Part shown: positions 1 to 5,499 of the stretch, one piece after another | Layout of the letters: every line of letters begins with the position of its first letter | Position numbering within the stretch: position 1 is the stretch's first letter | Position numbers and translations under genes: made by a program | Assembly: GCA_007117185.1 (NCBI GenBank) | Contig: SKHA01000188.1 | Location: 1-5,499, forward strand | DNA: 5,499 nucleotides | Direction of reading: 5' to 3' | From: Spirochaeta sp. | GTDB lineage: Bacteria; Spirochaetota; Spirochaetia; DSM-27196; Alkalispirochaetaceae | The notes under the pieces: model-generated | What the model saw: the letters and a program-made list of their open reading frames with translations, nothing else | Databases searched by the model: none | What the model was told of the DNA's origin: nothing

Positions 1-1
1 A

Positions 2-310
2 ACCAACCTCCTTCCCAGCGACCGTCTGCGATGGGTGCCTATCGATGAAGACACCGCTGCGCTGCTCTTCGAGTACCGCGGAATGACCTTGCGCTACACC
101 GTCACGTTCAACCAGGCCGGCGAGATCACCGAGCTGGAAACCGAGCGGTTCCTCGGCGAGGAGGGGCTGGAAACGTGGGTTGGACGAGTCAGCGATTACC
201 AGGAGGTGGGGGGTATGCGCATACCCATGACCATCGAGGCGTTGTGGGTCCTTGACGACGGCGAGCACAGCTACGCCCGTTTCAACGTGCAGAGCATTCA
301 TCACGAGTAA
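2..310 (+). CDS. DUF6544-like protein, C-terminal part (5' end outside window)
   Basis: This is the last 102 codons of a gene entering from the left; the frame is open from base 2 and ends at TAA 308-310. The visible protein starts TNLLPSDRLRW, followed by a beta-rich stretch (ALLFEYRGMTLRYTVTF). It ends with the pattern G-R-V-S-D-Y-Q-E-V-G-G-M-R-I-P, then an E-A-L-W segment and a closing Y-A-R-F-N-V-Q-S-I. This arrangement (W..ID..TA, F...G.I, W.G...DY.E..G.RIP...E..W.L..G...Y.RF.I..I) matches my memory of the C-terminal half of the DUF6544 (formerly DUF6920) family, whose biochemical role is unknown to me. No catalytic motif or membrane segment is visible in this part. The GTG at 35 lies inside the conserved region and is not a plausible start. 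It is separated from the efflux genes by 101 bases, so a shared function is not implied. The family call is from pattern memory, not a search. Confidence 0.75.
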   Translation, partial: TNLLPSDRLRWVPIDEDTAALLFEYRGMTLRYTVTFNQAGEITELETERFLGEEGLETWVGRVSDYQEVGGMRIPMTIEALWVLDDGEHSYARFNVQSIHHE

Positions 311-343
311 GCAGCGTGCTCCGTTGGTTGCGGAAAGAAACGC

Positions 344-372
344 TTGCCCCGGGAGCCGCTTCGGTGCATATT
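344..372 (+). promoter_or_regulatory. candidate sigma-70-type promoter of the efflux operon
   Basis: TTGCCC (344-349, 4/6 to TTGACA) and CATATT (367-372, 4/6 to TATAAT) are separated by 17 bases. Transcription would begin near 379, inside the inverted repeat at 371-398 and upstream of the ribosome binding site at 400-404. The position relative to the repeat is what a self-repressing TetR-family gene needs, but each hexamer alone is weak, so this is an inference from layout. Confidence 0.35.
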
Positions 373-398
373 ACACAAATTACCCATCGATTGTGTAA
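371..398 (+). promoter_or_regulatory. 28-bp inverted repeat, probable TetR-family operator
   Basis: TTACACAA (371-378) and TTGTGTAA (391-398) are perfect 8-bp inverted arms around a 12-base spacer, centred at 384.5. It lies in the intergenic region directly upstream of the TetR-type gene at 412 and covers the likely transcription start. Operators of TetR-family repressors are commonly palindromes of roughly 15-30 bp bound by one or two dimers, so the size and position fit autoregulation of the whole operon. The AT-rich arms stand out against the GC-rich surroundings. The lack of a following T-run and the 12-base loop argue against a terminator. Confidence 0.6.
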
Positions 399-399
399 C

Positions 400-404
400 A
401 GGAG
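400..404 (+). promoter_or_regulatory. ribosome binding site deciding the TetR start
   Basis: AGGAG, 7 bases before GTG 412. It fixes the start there rather than at the upstream in-frame GTG 316, which has no comparable site and would place the operator inside the coding sequence. Confidence 0.65.
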
Positions 405-411
405 CAGTACC

Positions 412-1026
412 GTGGCGGAGACGACAAGAGAGCGAATACTGGAGGGTGCCCTGGAGCTGATCGGCGGCGCCCCATCGGGGGAGCTGGATATGCAGCACCT
501 GGCTGACTGGATCGGCGTCAGCCGCAAGACGATCTACAACCACTTTCCCGGCAAGAATGAGCTGATATCCGAGGCGGTCGCCGCCGGCATCGACCGCATC
601 GTCTGCTCTCTCAACGGGATCGCCGAGGATCCCTCGTTGAGCTTCGTGGAACGGCTGGACCGCGTCATCGAGGAGGGGTTCCGGGAATCCGGTCGTCTAC
701 TCGGGTCAGGAAGTCCCCTGGGCGTCGTAAACCGGGCGGTCAGCGAGCTGGGCCGACATATCCGCGACCTGGTACGCAGGATCGCAGCAGAAGCTGCCCG
801 GGAAGGGCTGCTCGCCCGGGAGGTCGATCCGGAGGTCTTCTCGCAGGTGATCCTCGCTCTGGTGGGGGGAGTCCACGCGCTGGAAGAGCCGGAGCTGTTG
901 CCGTGTACACCTCTGCAGTTGCTCAGAGAGTCCTTCCGGATCTGCCTGGTTGGCGCCTTGAGTCCCAAGGGTGAGGAAACCCTCAAGGGGATTGGGATCC
1001 TCGCTGGTCCAGGGGTATCTCTGTGA
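412..1026 (+). CDS. TetR/AcrR-family transcriptional repressor
   Basis: A 204-residue protein, the usual length for TetR-family regulators. Residues about 4-62 form the N-terminal DNA-binding domain: helix 1 (TTRERILEGALELIGG), then the helix-turn-helix with LADWIGVSRKTIYNHF at 30-45 and the typical following FPGKNELI. The remainder (about 70-190) is helical and divergent, as expected for the ligand-sensing and dimerisation domain; the ligand cannot be read from it. GTG 412 is chosen because AGGAG lies 7 bases upstream and family homology begins immediately; the longer in-frame start at 316 would add 32 residues with no family resemblance. The gene ends at TGA 1024-1026, overlapping the adaptor start by 4 bases. 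Co-transcription with an RND pump and the palindrome just upstream indicate a local repressor of the pump that also represses itself, as known for AcrR, TtgR and similar proteins. The family is secure; the target is inferred. Confidence 0.9.
   Translation: MAETTRERILEGALELIGGAPSGELDMQHLADWIGVSRKTIYNHFPGKNELISEAVAAGIDRIVCSLNGIAEDPSLSFVERLDRVIEEGFRESGRLLGSGSPLGVVNRAVSELGRHIRDLVRRIAAEAAREGLLAREVDPEVFSQVILALVGGVHALEEPELLPCTPLQLLRESFRICLVGALSPKGEETLKGIGILAGPGVSL
1011..1015 (+). promoter_or_regulatory. ribosome binding site for the adaptor gene
   Basis: AGGGG, 7 bases before GTG 1023, lying inside the 3' end of the repressor gene. Together with the GTGA overlap at 1023-1026 it supports translational coupling and selects the GTG start, which places the membrane anchor at residues 8-28. 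Confidence 0.55.
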
Positions 1027-2111
1027 GCCGGCGGCGGGGTATTCGGCTCCTGCAGGTGGTGACAATTCTGGTGATTGTGGCGGCAGGGGTGTTCATCTTT
1101 TTTCGTTCCCGTCAGATCGAGCGGACCACCGCCGCAGACGTGGTGCGGTCGGTGCGGGTTGTCCAGGCAGAGAGACGGGACCTGGAAGAAATGCTGTCTC
1201 TGCGGGGGTTCGTCGAAGCGGATGAGACGGTGACGATCCTGCCCCTGGTTTCCGGGACGATCCTCAATCTGGGGGTGGACGTGGGCGATGCGGTGGAAGC
1301 AGGTCAGCAGATCGCCCGGATTGACCCCGCCCGGTACGACCTCGCCCGGATTCAGGCGGAGGCGTCGTTCTCGGCAGCGGATAGCACCTTCCAGCGCACC
1401 CGCCGCCTCTTCGAAGCGGACGCAACCACCAGACAGAACTACGACCAGGCCCGTGCGCAGTTTGAGGCGGCCCGGTCCCAGCTGGACCTGGCGCTGCTGC
1501 AGCTCAGCTATACCGAGGTACGCAGCCCTATCGCCGGGGTGGTGCTGCAGCGCCACCTGGCAAGCGGTGACATCGCCTCGCCGGAGCGGCCGCTGGTCAC
1601 GGTGGGGGATATTGGTCGACTGGTGGTGCGGGGTGCGGTACCGGAAGAGTGGTACCGGCGTTTCTCCGGCAGCGGGGGCAACGGCACCGGAAACCAGGGC
1701 GGCGCTGTGGTGTCGCCGGTGGCGGTGCGCATCGCCGCCGGGGGGGAGCTCTACCAGGGCCGAATCCGCACCGTCGCTCCCTACGTCTCGCCGCGGACGC
1801 GCACCTTCGAGGTTGTCTCTCTGGTGGAAGGGTCTCCCGCGACGCTGCGTCCGGGCATGTCCGTGACGGTGAACTTCATCTTCGAAACGCGTGTCAACGT
1901 CCCTACCCTGCCGCTGGAAGCGCTGGGGTACGGCAACACCCTCTGGTACGTAGACGACGGGATTGCCCGGTCCATAGCGGCAGAGAACCTCTTCAGCCAC
2001 GGGGCGCGCATGCAGATCCCCGAGGAGGACGCCCATCACCGGTTCATCCTTGAGGGTCACCACTTCCTCAGCGAAGGCCAGCGGGTTCGCGTGCTGGGAG
2101 AAGAGGAATGA
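1023..2111 (+). CDS. RND efflux periplasmic adaptor subunit (HlyD/MFP family)
   Basis: A 362-residue membrane fusion protein that bridges the inner-membrane pump and outer-membrane channel. Residues 8-28 are a hydrophobic anchor or uncleaved signal (QVVTILVIVAAGVFIFF) after a basic SRRRGIR start; no lipobox Cys is present, so it is not a lipoprotein. The two halves of the lipoyl (barrel-sandwich) domain are near 68-101 (ILPLVSGTILNLGVDVGDAV) and 163-194 (YTEVRSPIAGVVLQRHLASG). Between them is a short alpha-hairpin, about 103-162, containing DATTRQNYDQARAQFEAARS. A beta-barrel domain follows at about 198-290 with the usual LRPGMSV, then a membrane-proximal domain ending in a G-H-H-F-L-S-E-G-Q-R-V-R-V-L-G motif typical of adaptor C-termini. 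Odd: a Gly/Asn-rich loop at 215-227 within the barrel. It overlaps the repressor (GTGA) and the permease (ATGA), so all three are translated together. Family call is strong; the exported substrate is unknown. Confidence 0.93.
   Translation: MSRRRGIRLLQVVTILVIVAAGVFIFFRSRQIERTTAADVVRSVRVVQAERRDLEEMLSLRGFVEADETVTILPLVSGTILNLGVDVGDAVEAGQQIARIDPARYDLARIQAEASFSAADSTFQRTRRLFEADATTRQNYDQARAQFEAARSQLDLALLQLSYTEVRSPIAGVVLQRHLASGDIASPERPLVTVGDIGRLVVRGAVPEEWYRRFSGSGGNGTGNQGGAVVSPVAVRIAAGGELYQGRIRTVAPYVSPRTRTFEVVSLVEGSPATLRPGMSVTVNFIFETRVNVPTLPLEALGYGNTLWYVDDGIARSIAAENLFSHGARMQIPEEDAHHRFILEGHHFLSEGQRVRVLGEEE
2097..2100 (+). promoter_or_regulatory. ribosome binding site for the RND permease
   Basis: GGAG, 7 bases before ATG 2108, within a purine-rich run at the 3' end of the adaptor gene. 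With the ATGA overlap at 2108-2111 it supports this start, which gives the usual short cytoplasmic N-terminus before TM1. Confidence 0.55.
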
Positions 2112-5100
2112 GCCTCCCGGATTTTTCCGTCCGCCACCCGGTGATCATCTCGGTGCTGCTGGCCGTTCTGGCGGTGTTTGGAACCCTGGCGTTTATCAAC
2201 CTCAACCGGGAGATGATCCCCTCGGTGGGACTCCCTACCGCCAACATCATCACCACCTGGCCGGGAGCAGGCGTCGAAGACGTGGAAGAGACGATCACCA
2301 GGCGGATCGAAAATCAGCTCTCCACCCTGGGGGGCGTCTCCCTGATGACCTCCACCAGTCGGAGCTCCTACTCGGTAATCAGCATAGAGTTTGTTGACGG
2401 TACCGACGTCTACGGTCGCCTGCCGGAGATCAGGGAGCTGCTCAACGGGATCGTCGCGGATCTTCCCGACGACGTCCAGGGGGCGCCGGAGATCATCATC
2501 TCCGAGGCCAATACCCTGCTGCCGATCTTCTCGTTCCAGGTGGACTCCCCCGCGGACCCGGTGGAGCTCACGCGCTTCATCGACGACGAGATCTCACCGC
2601 GTCTGGCACGGATCCCCGGGACGGCGCGAATCAACGTGCTGGGAGCGGCCAGCGAGGAGATCGCCATAACCCTGGACCCCGACCGCGCCCGGGCGCGGGA
2701 GGTCACCCCGCTGGCTGTCCTGGGGGCGCTGAATCAGAGTAACCGCAACGTTCCCGCCGGGCAACTCCAGTTCAGAAACCGCGAGCTGGCCCTCACCACC
2801 GAGGGGAGCTTTCAGAGCCTGCAGGAGGTGCGCCGTCTGGTGGTGGATGGCCACGACGGGGCCCTGGTGGAGCTTGGAGATATCGCTACGGTGGAGCGGG
2901 TCATCGCCGACCTGCCGATTCGCGTCCGCTCCGGGGGGGCATCGACAGTTGTGGTGGATGTGCTGAAGCGGGATACCGGGAACACCCTTCAGATCGTGGA
3001 AGCGGCGCAGCAGGTACTCCGGGAGATCGAAAGGGAAAACCCGGGGGCGTTCACCTGGCGCACCGTCTCGGACCAGCGGGAGATGACCGATCGGTCCATC
3101 GGGACGGTGATCACCTCGGCGTTCCTGGGGATCGTGCTGGCCACGGTGGTGATGCTGCTGTTTCTGCGGGACGTTCGGGCTACCCTGATCGTGGCGCTCT
3201 CCATTCCTCTGTCCATGCTCTGCGCCGCCGCGGCGATGTACCTCACCGGGCAGACGATCAACCTGCTCACCCTCTCGGGGATAACCGTAGCGATCGGGAT
3301 GATCGTCGACGCCTCCATCGTCACCCTGGAGAATACCTGGACCCACTTTCACCGCAGCGGCGACCCCATCGAAGCGGCGCGCCGCGGCGCCGGCGAGGTG
3401 GGGTCCGCGGTGATCGCCTCCACCCTTACCTCGATCAGCGTCTTCCTGCCGCTGGTCTTCCTGGACGGGATCATCGGGATCATCATGCAGGACCTGTCGC
3501 TGACCATCGTCTACGCGTTGGCGGCCTCGGCGGTGGTGGCCCTGGCGGTGGTGCCCTTTCTGGCGCGGGTACTGCTGGCCTCCCGCCGGGCTCCGGCGTC
3601 GTTGAAGATTACCGATAGCGGGGCCGGTGGCGGAACGGGTACGTTTCACCGGGTGCAACAGGGGTACCGCCGCGCCCTGGCTCTGGCGCTGGGGAACCCG
3701 CGGTTCGTCCTGGCCCTGGCGGGGGCGATTCTCGTCTCCAGCGTGCTGCTGCTCACCACCCTGCCGGTGAGCTTCCTGGCGCCCACCGACACCGGCGAGT
3801 TCGAGATCCACATCGAGACGCCCCGCACCTTTTCCCTGAACCAGACCGAGACGGTGGTGGACGAGATCGACCGCATCGTCCGCGAGCTGGTTCCGGAGAT
3901 CGATGCGGCGGTGTACTACGTGGGCACCGCCAGCTCCCTGGCGATCACCAGCGTGCCCAACCGCGCCTTCGGCCGCATCCGCCTGCGGGAGGGACGGGAG
4001 CGAAGCCGTTCGATTCAGCAGCTGATTCCGGTGCTGCAGCGCACGCTGGACCGGGAGATCACCCGGGCCAACGTCACTGTCCTCAACGGCGGCCTGGATG
4101 CGATGCTGGCGCTGGCCACCTCGGGGCAGGGGTATCAGATGCAGATCTACGGGACCAACCTGGAGGAAGTGGTGGCGGTAGCGGAAGTCGCCCGGGAGCA
4201 CCTTGCCGGGGACCCCAACGTGCGCAAGGCGGAAACCAATACCGCCTGGGACCAGGAGCAGCTCTTCCTCACCCTCTCGCACGAACAGATGGGCCGCCTC
4301 GGAGTCAACACCAGCGAAGCGGGGCTGACGGTGCGTATCCTCACCAACGGGGTGGAGGCGGGGTCGTTCCTCGCCGGTGGCGAGCGCATTCCCATTCGCC
4401 TGGTGTCCACCCTGGCGGACGAACCCTCGGACGAGCAGACGATACACCGCATGTCCCTCACCAACCGTGACGGGACAACCCTCTCCTTCGCGGCGTTTGG
4501 TGAGATCGCCTCGCGGCGGACCGTCTCGACGATCAATCGCCGGGACCGATCCATCTCGGCCACCGTGCGCGGGTACCTCTTCGATGAGGACCAGTCCGGG
4601 GTGGCGTTCCGCATGGAGAGTTTCATGGAGACCCTCAACCTGCCGGAGGGCGTCGCGTGGGAGCGCGCCGGCACCAGTCAGCTGATCTTTGACTCGGTGC
4701 GACGCCTTGGCGGGATGCTCGCGCTGGCGATCTTTCTGGTGTACGTGGTGATGGTGATCCAGTTCGAGCGCTACCGCCAGCCGGTCATCATTATGGCGGC
4801 GGTACCTTTTGCGTTGATCGGGGTTGTCCTGGGGTTGCAGGCGTTCGGATCGTCCCTCTCGATCATCGCGATGCTCGGACTCATCACCCTGGGAGGGACG
4901 GTGGTGAATAACGCCATCGTGATGGTGGACCATATAAACGGTCTGAGGGATACCGGCGTTATGTCGCTGCACGACGCGGTAGTTGCCGGGGCAGCGGAGC
5001 GGCTACGGCCGATCCTCATGACCACCCTGACCACGCTCTTTGCCGTCCTGCCGATGGCGTTCTCCCTTGGGGACGGGTCGGAGATCTACGCGCCCCTGGG

Positions 5101-5499
5101 TCAGGCGATCTTTGGTGGGCTGCTCTCCTCCACGGCGATCACCCTCTTCGTCGTACCGGTGCTCTACCTGCTGGTGGAACGTCGGCGGGACGCGGCCGGA
5201 GCGGCCCGCGGCGATGCGGTGAGGATCGCCGCGGTGATTCTGTTTGTGGGGGCGGCGGTGGTGGCGCCCCGGACGGTGAGCAGCCAGGAGGTGGACGCTC
5301 TTGCGGCGGAGGCGGGTCGTCAGCGGGAGGCGCTTGTGGGGCTGCTGCAGTTTGATCGGCCCTTTCACGACGCCCCACCGGGGGGCGCCGCCTCGCCGGG
5401 GGGCGCCGCCTCGCCGGCGTCACAGAACCGACAGGTGCTATCCGGGGAGTCGGAGCTGCGGGCGGCGGGGGCGGATCTGTCCGGCGCCCGGGCGCGGCG
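2108..5499 (+). CDS. RND efflux permease with in-frame secreted-protein-like C-terminal extension (3' end outside window)
   Basis: I read this frame codon by codon from ATG 2108 to the right edge: 1130 residues, no stop. Residues 1-1037 are a full-length proton-driven inner-membrane exporter (RND permeases are about 1020-1050). TM1 is about 11-31, followed by a porter/docking domain starting TTWPGAGVEDVEETI (49-63). TM2-6 fall at roughly 333-353, 357-377, 386-407, 432-452 and 463-485, and TM7 at 533-552. The second periplasmic domain begins SFLAPTDTGEFEI, and TM8-12 span about 868-1023. Relay positions: TM4 reads GMIVDASIV, so D401 matches AcrB D407 but A402 replaces D408; TM10 reads TVVNNAIVMVD, so N934 replaces K940; R967 in LRPILMT matches R971. 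After TM12 the frame continues through ERRRDAAGAARGDA into a signal-peptide-like segment and Ala-rich sequence (described separately). The neighbouring adaptor and repressor confirm an efflux role; the substrate is not deducible. Confidence 0.93.
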   Translation, partial: MSLPDFSVRHPVIISVLLAVLAVFGTLAFINLNREMIPSVGLPTANIITTWPGAGVEDVEETITRRIENQLSTLGGVSLMTSTSRSSYSVISIEFVDGTDVYGRLPEIRELLNGIVADLPDDVQGAPEIIISEANTLLPIFSFQVDSPADPVELTRFIDDEISPRLARIPGTARINVLGAASEEIAITLDPDRARAREVTPLAVLGALNQSNRNVPAGQLQFRNRELALTTEGSFQSLQEVRRLVVDGHDGALVELGDIATVERVIADLPIRVRSGGASTVVVDVLKRDTGNTLQIVEAAQQVLREIERENPGAFTWRTVSDQREMTDRSIGTVITSAFLGIVLATVVMLLFLRDVRATLIVALSIPLSMLCAAAAMYLTGQTINLLTLSGITVAIGMIVDASIVTLENTWTHFHRSGDPIEAARRGAGEVGSAVIASTLTSISVFLPLVFLDGIIGIIMQDLSLTIVYALAASAVVALAVVPFLARVLLASRRAPASLKITDSGAGGGTGTFHRVQQGYRRALALALGNPRFVLALAGAILVSSVLLLTTLPVSFLAPTDTGEFEIHIETPRTFSLNQTETVVDEIDRIVRELVPEIDAAVYYVGTASSLAITSVPNRAFGRIRLREGRERSRSIQQLIPVLQRTLDREITRANVTVLNGGLDAMLALATSGQGYQMQIYGTNLEEVVAVAEVAREHLAGDPNVRKAETNTAWDQEQLFLTLSHEQMGRLGVNTSEAGLTVRILTNGVEAGSFLAGGERIPIRLVSTLADEPSDEQTIHRMSLTNRDGTTLSFAAFGEIASRRTVSTINRRDRSISATVRGYLFDEDQSGVAFRMESFMETLNLPEGVAWERAGTSQLIFDSVRRLGGMLALAIFLVYVVMVIQFERYRQPVIIMAAVPFALIGVVLGLQAFGSSLSIIAMLGLITLGGTVVNNAIVMVDHINGLRDTGVMSLHDAVVAGAAERLRPILMTTLTTLFAVLPMAFSLGDGSEIYAPLGQAIFGGLLSSTAITLFVVPVLYLLVERRRDAAGAARGDAVRIAAVILFVGAAVVAPRTVSSQEVDALAAEAGRQREALVGLLQFDRPFHDAPPGGAASPGGAASPASQNRQVLSGESELRAAGADLSGARAR
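5219..5499 (+). other. C-terminal extension of the RND frame: signal-peptide-like segment plus TolC/OEP-like N-terminus
   Basis: Residues 1038-1130 of the permease frame, beyond the normal RND end. Read from the in-frame GTG at 5219, it begins with Arg, then a hydrophobic core IAAVILFVGAAVVA (1040-1053), then PRTVSS and Q1060: a well-formed 22-residue Sec signal with V1057/S1059 satisfying the -3/-1 rule. Next come EVDALAAEAGRQREALVGLL, a Pro/Gly/Ala linker containing a duplicated PGGAAS, and NRQVLSGESELRAAGADLSG. The last segment resembles the Asn...ELRAA.A.L..ArA start of the first helix in TolC/OEP channel proteins, the partner expected after a permease. Either the gene is a genuine fusion, with the core as a 13th membrane helix or processed signal, or a channel gene starting at GTG 5219 whose separation from the permease was lost by a frame change. 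No ribosome binding site is well placed; the nearest GGAG (5198-5201) is 17 bases away. The OEP identity rests mainly on context. Confidence 0.5.
5378..5413 (+). repeat. perfect 18-bp tandem duplication (2 copies) encoding PGGAAS twice
   Basis: The 18-base unit at 5378-5395 (six G in a row after CC, then CGCCGCCTCG) is repeated exactly at 5396-5413, and CCGG (5414-5417) begins a third copy. Being a multiple of three, it adds six residues per unit and keeps the frame: P-G-G-A-A-S twice, then P-A-S. It lies in a linker between the signal-like segment and the Ala-rich helix, where length changes would be tolerated. Confidence 0.9.

Noticed and set aside
311..366. Possible terminator after the DUF6544-like gene
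   Set aside because: There are only short GC matches such as CCCGGG at 348-353, with no convincing stem and no T-run.
371..399. Alternative promoter TTACAC (371-376) - 17 - TGTAAC (394-399)
   Set aside because: The hexamers score similarly, but transcription would start near 406, downstream of the RBS at 400-404, leaving the transcript without it. These bases are better explained as the palindrome.
316..411. Upstream in-frame GTG start for the TetR gene
   Set aside because: The extra 32 residues do not resemble the family, there is no good RBS, and the probable promoter and operator would lie inside the coding sequence.
534..2063. A 509-residue open frame on the - strand
   Set aside because: It lies opposite the TetR and adaptor genes, has low-complexity Arg/His/Pro composition and no recognisable motif; a shadow of GC-rich codon use.
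2594..4972. A 792-residue open frame on the - strand
   Set aside because: It is the antisense of the RND permease, whose protein shows continuous family motifs. The translation is rich in His, Arg, Gln, Gly and Asp with no domain pattern, as expected from a mirrored GC-rich gene.
5040..5222. 60-codon + strand frame ending at TGA 5222
   Set aside because: Not a gene: it is the +1 frame of the permease TM11-TM12 region. Only its terminal TGA is of interest, as a possible former permease stop.

Overview
The window reads entirely on the + strand. It holds a compact, GC-rich tripartite efflux (RND) locus behind the tail of an unrelated small-protein family gene. The pump partners (membrane-anchored adaptor, RND permease, apparent outer-membrane-factor-like sequence), GTG starts and high G/C third positions point to a Gram-negative-type (diderm) bacterium with a GC-rich genome. 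The phylum cannot be fixed from this sequence; a spirochaete is only a weak guess.

Layout: (1) 2-310, the C-terminal end of a DUF6544-like protein, cut by the left edge. (2) 311-411, a 101-base intergenic region with a candidate promoter (344-372), a perfect 8+8 bp inverted repeat (371-398) that looks like a TetR-family operator, and a good ribosome binding site (400-404). (3) 412-1026, a TetR/AcrR-family repressor starting with GTG. (4) 1023-2111, a periplasmic adaptor (HlyD/MFP family), overlapping the repressor by 4 bases (GTGA). (5) 2108-5499, an RND permease overlapping the adaptor by 4 bases (ATGA); its frame stays open to the right edge.

The genes form one translationally coupled unit: a self-regulated repressor, the adaptor, the inner-membrane pump and probably the outer-membrane channel. 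The most interesting point is the 3' end. The RND permease should end near residue 1037, but no stop codon occurs. The frame continues directly into a signal-peptide-like segment (residues 1038-1059), then an Ala/Arg-rich, repeat-containing segment resembling the start of a secreted TolC/OEP-type protein. An in-frame GTG lies exactly at the join (5219), and a TGA in the next frame sits there too (5220-5222). The join therefore looks like a former GTGA 4-base overlap, like the two upstream junctions, converted to a fusion by a small frame change. It may be a real pump-channel fusion, possibly processed by signal peptidase, or a one-base sequence error.

The permease also lacks two of the classical proton-relay residues of AcrB-type pumps (equivalents of D408 and K940), while keeping the equivalents of D407 and R971.
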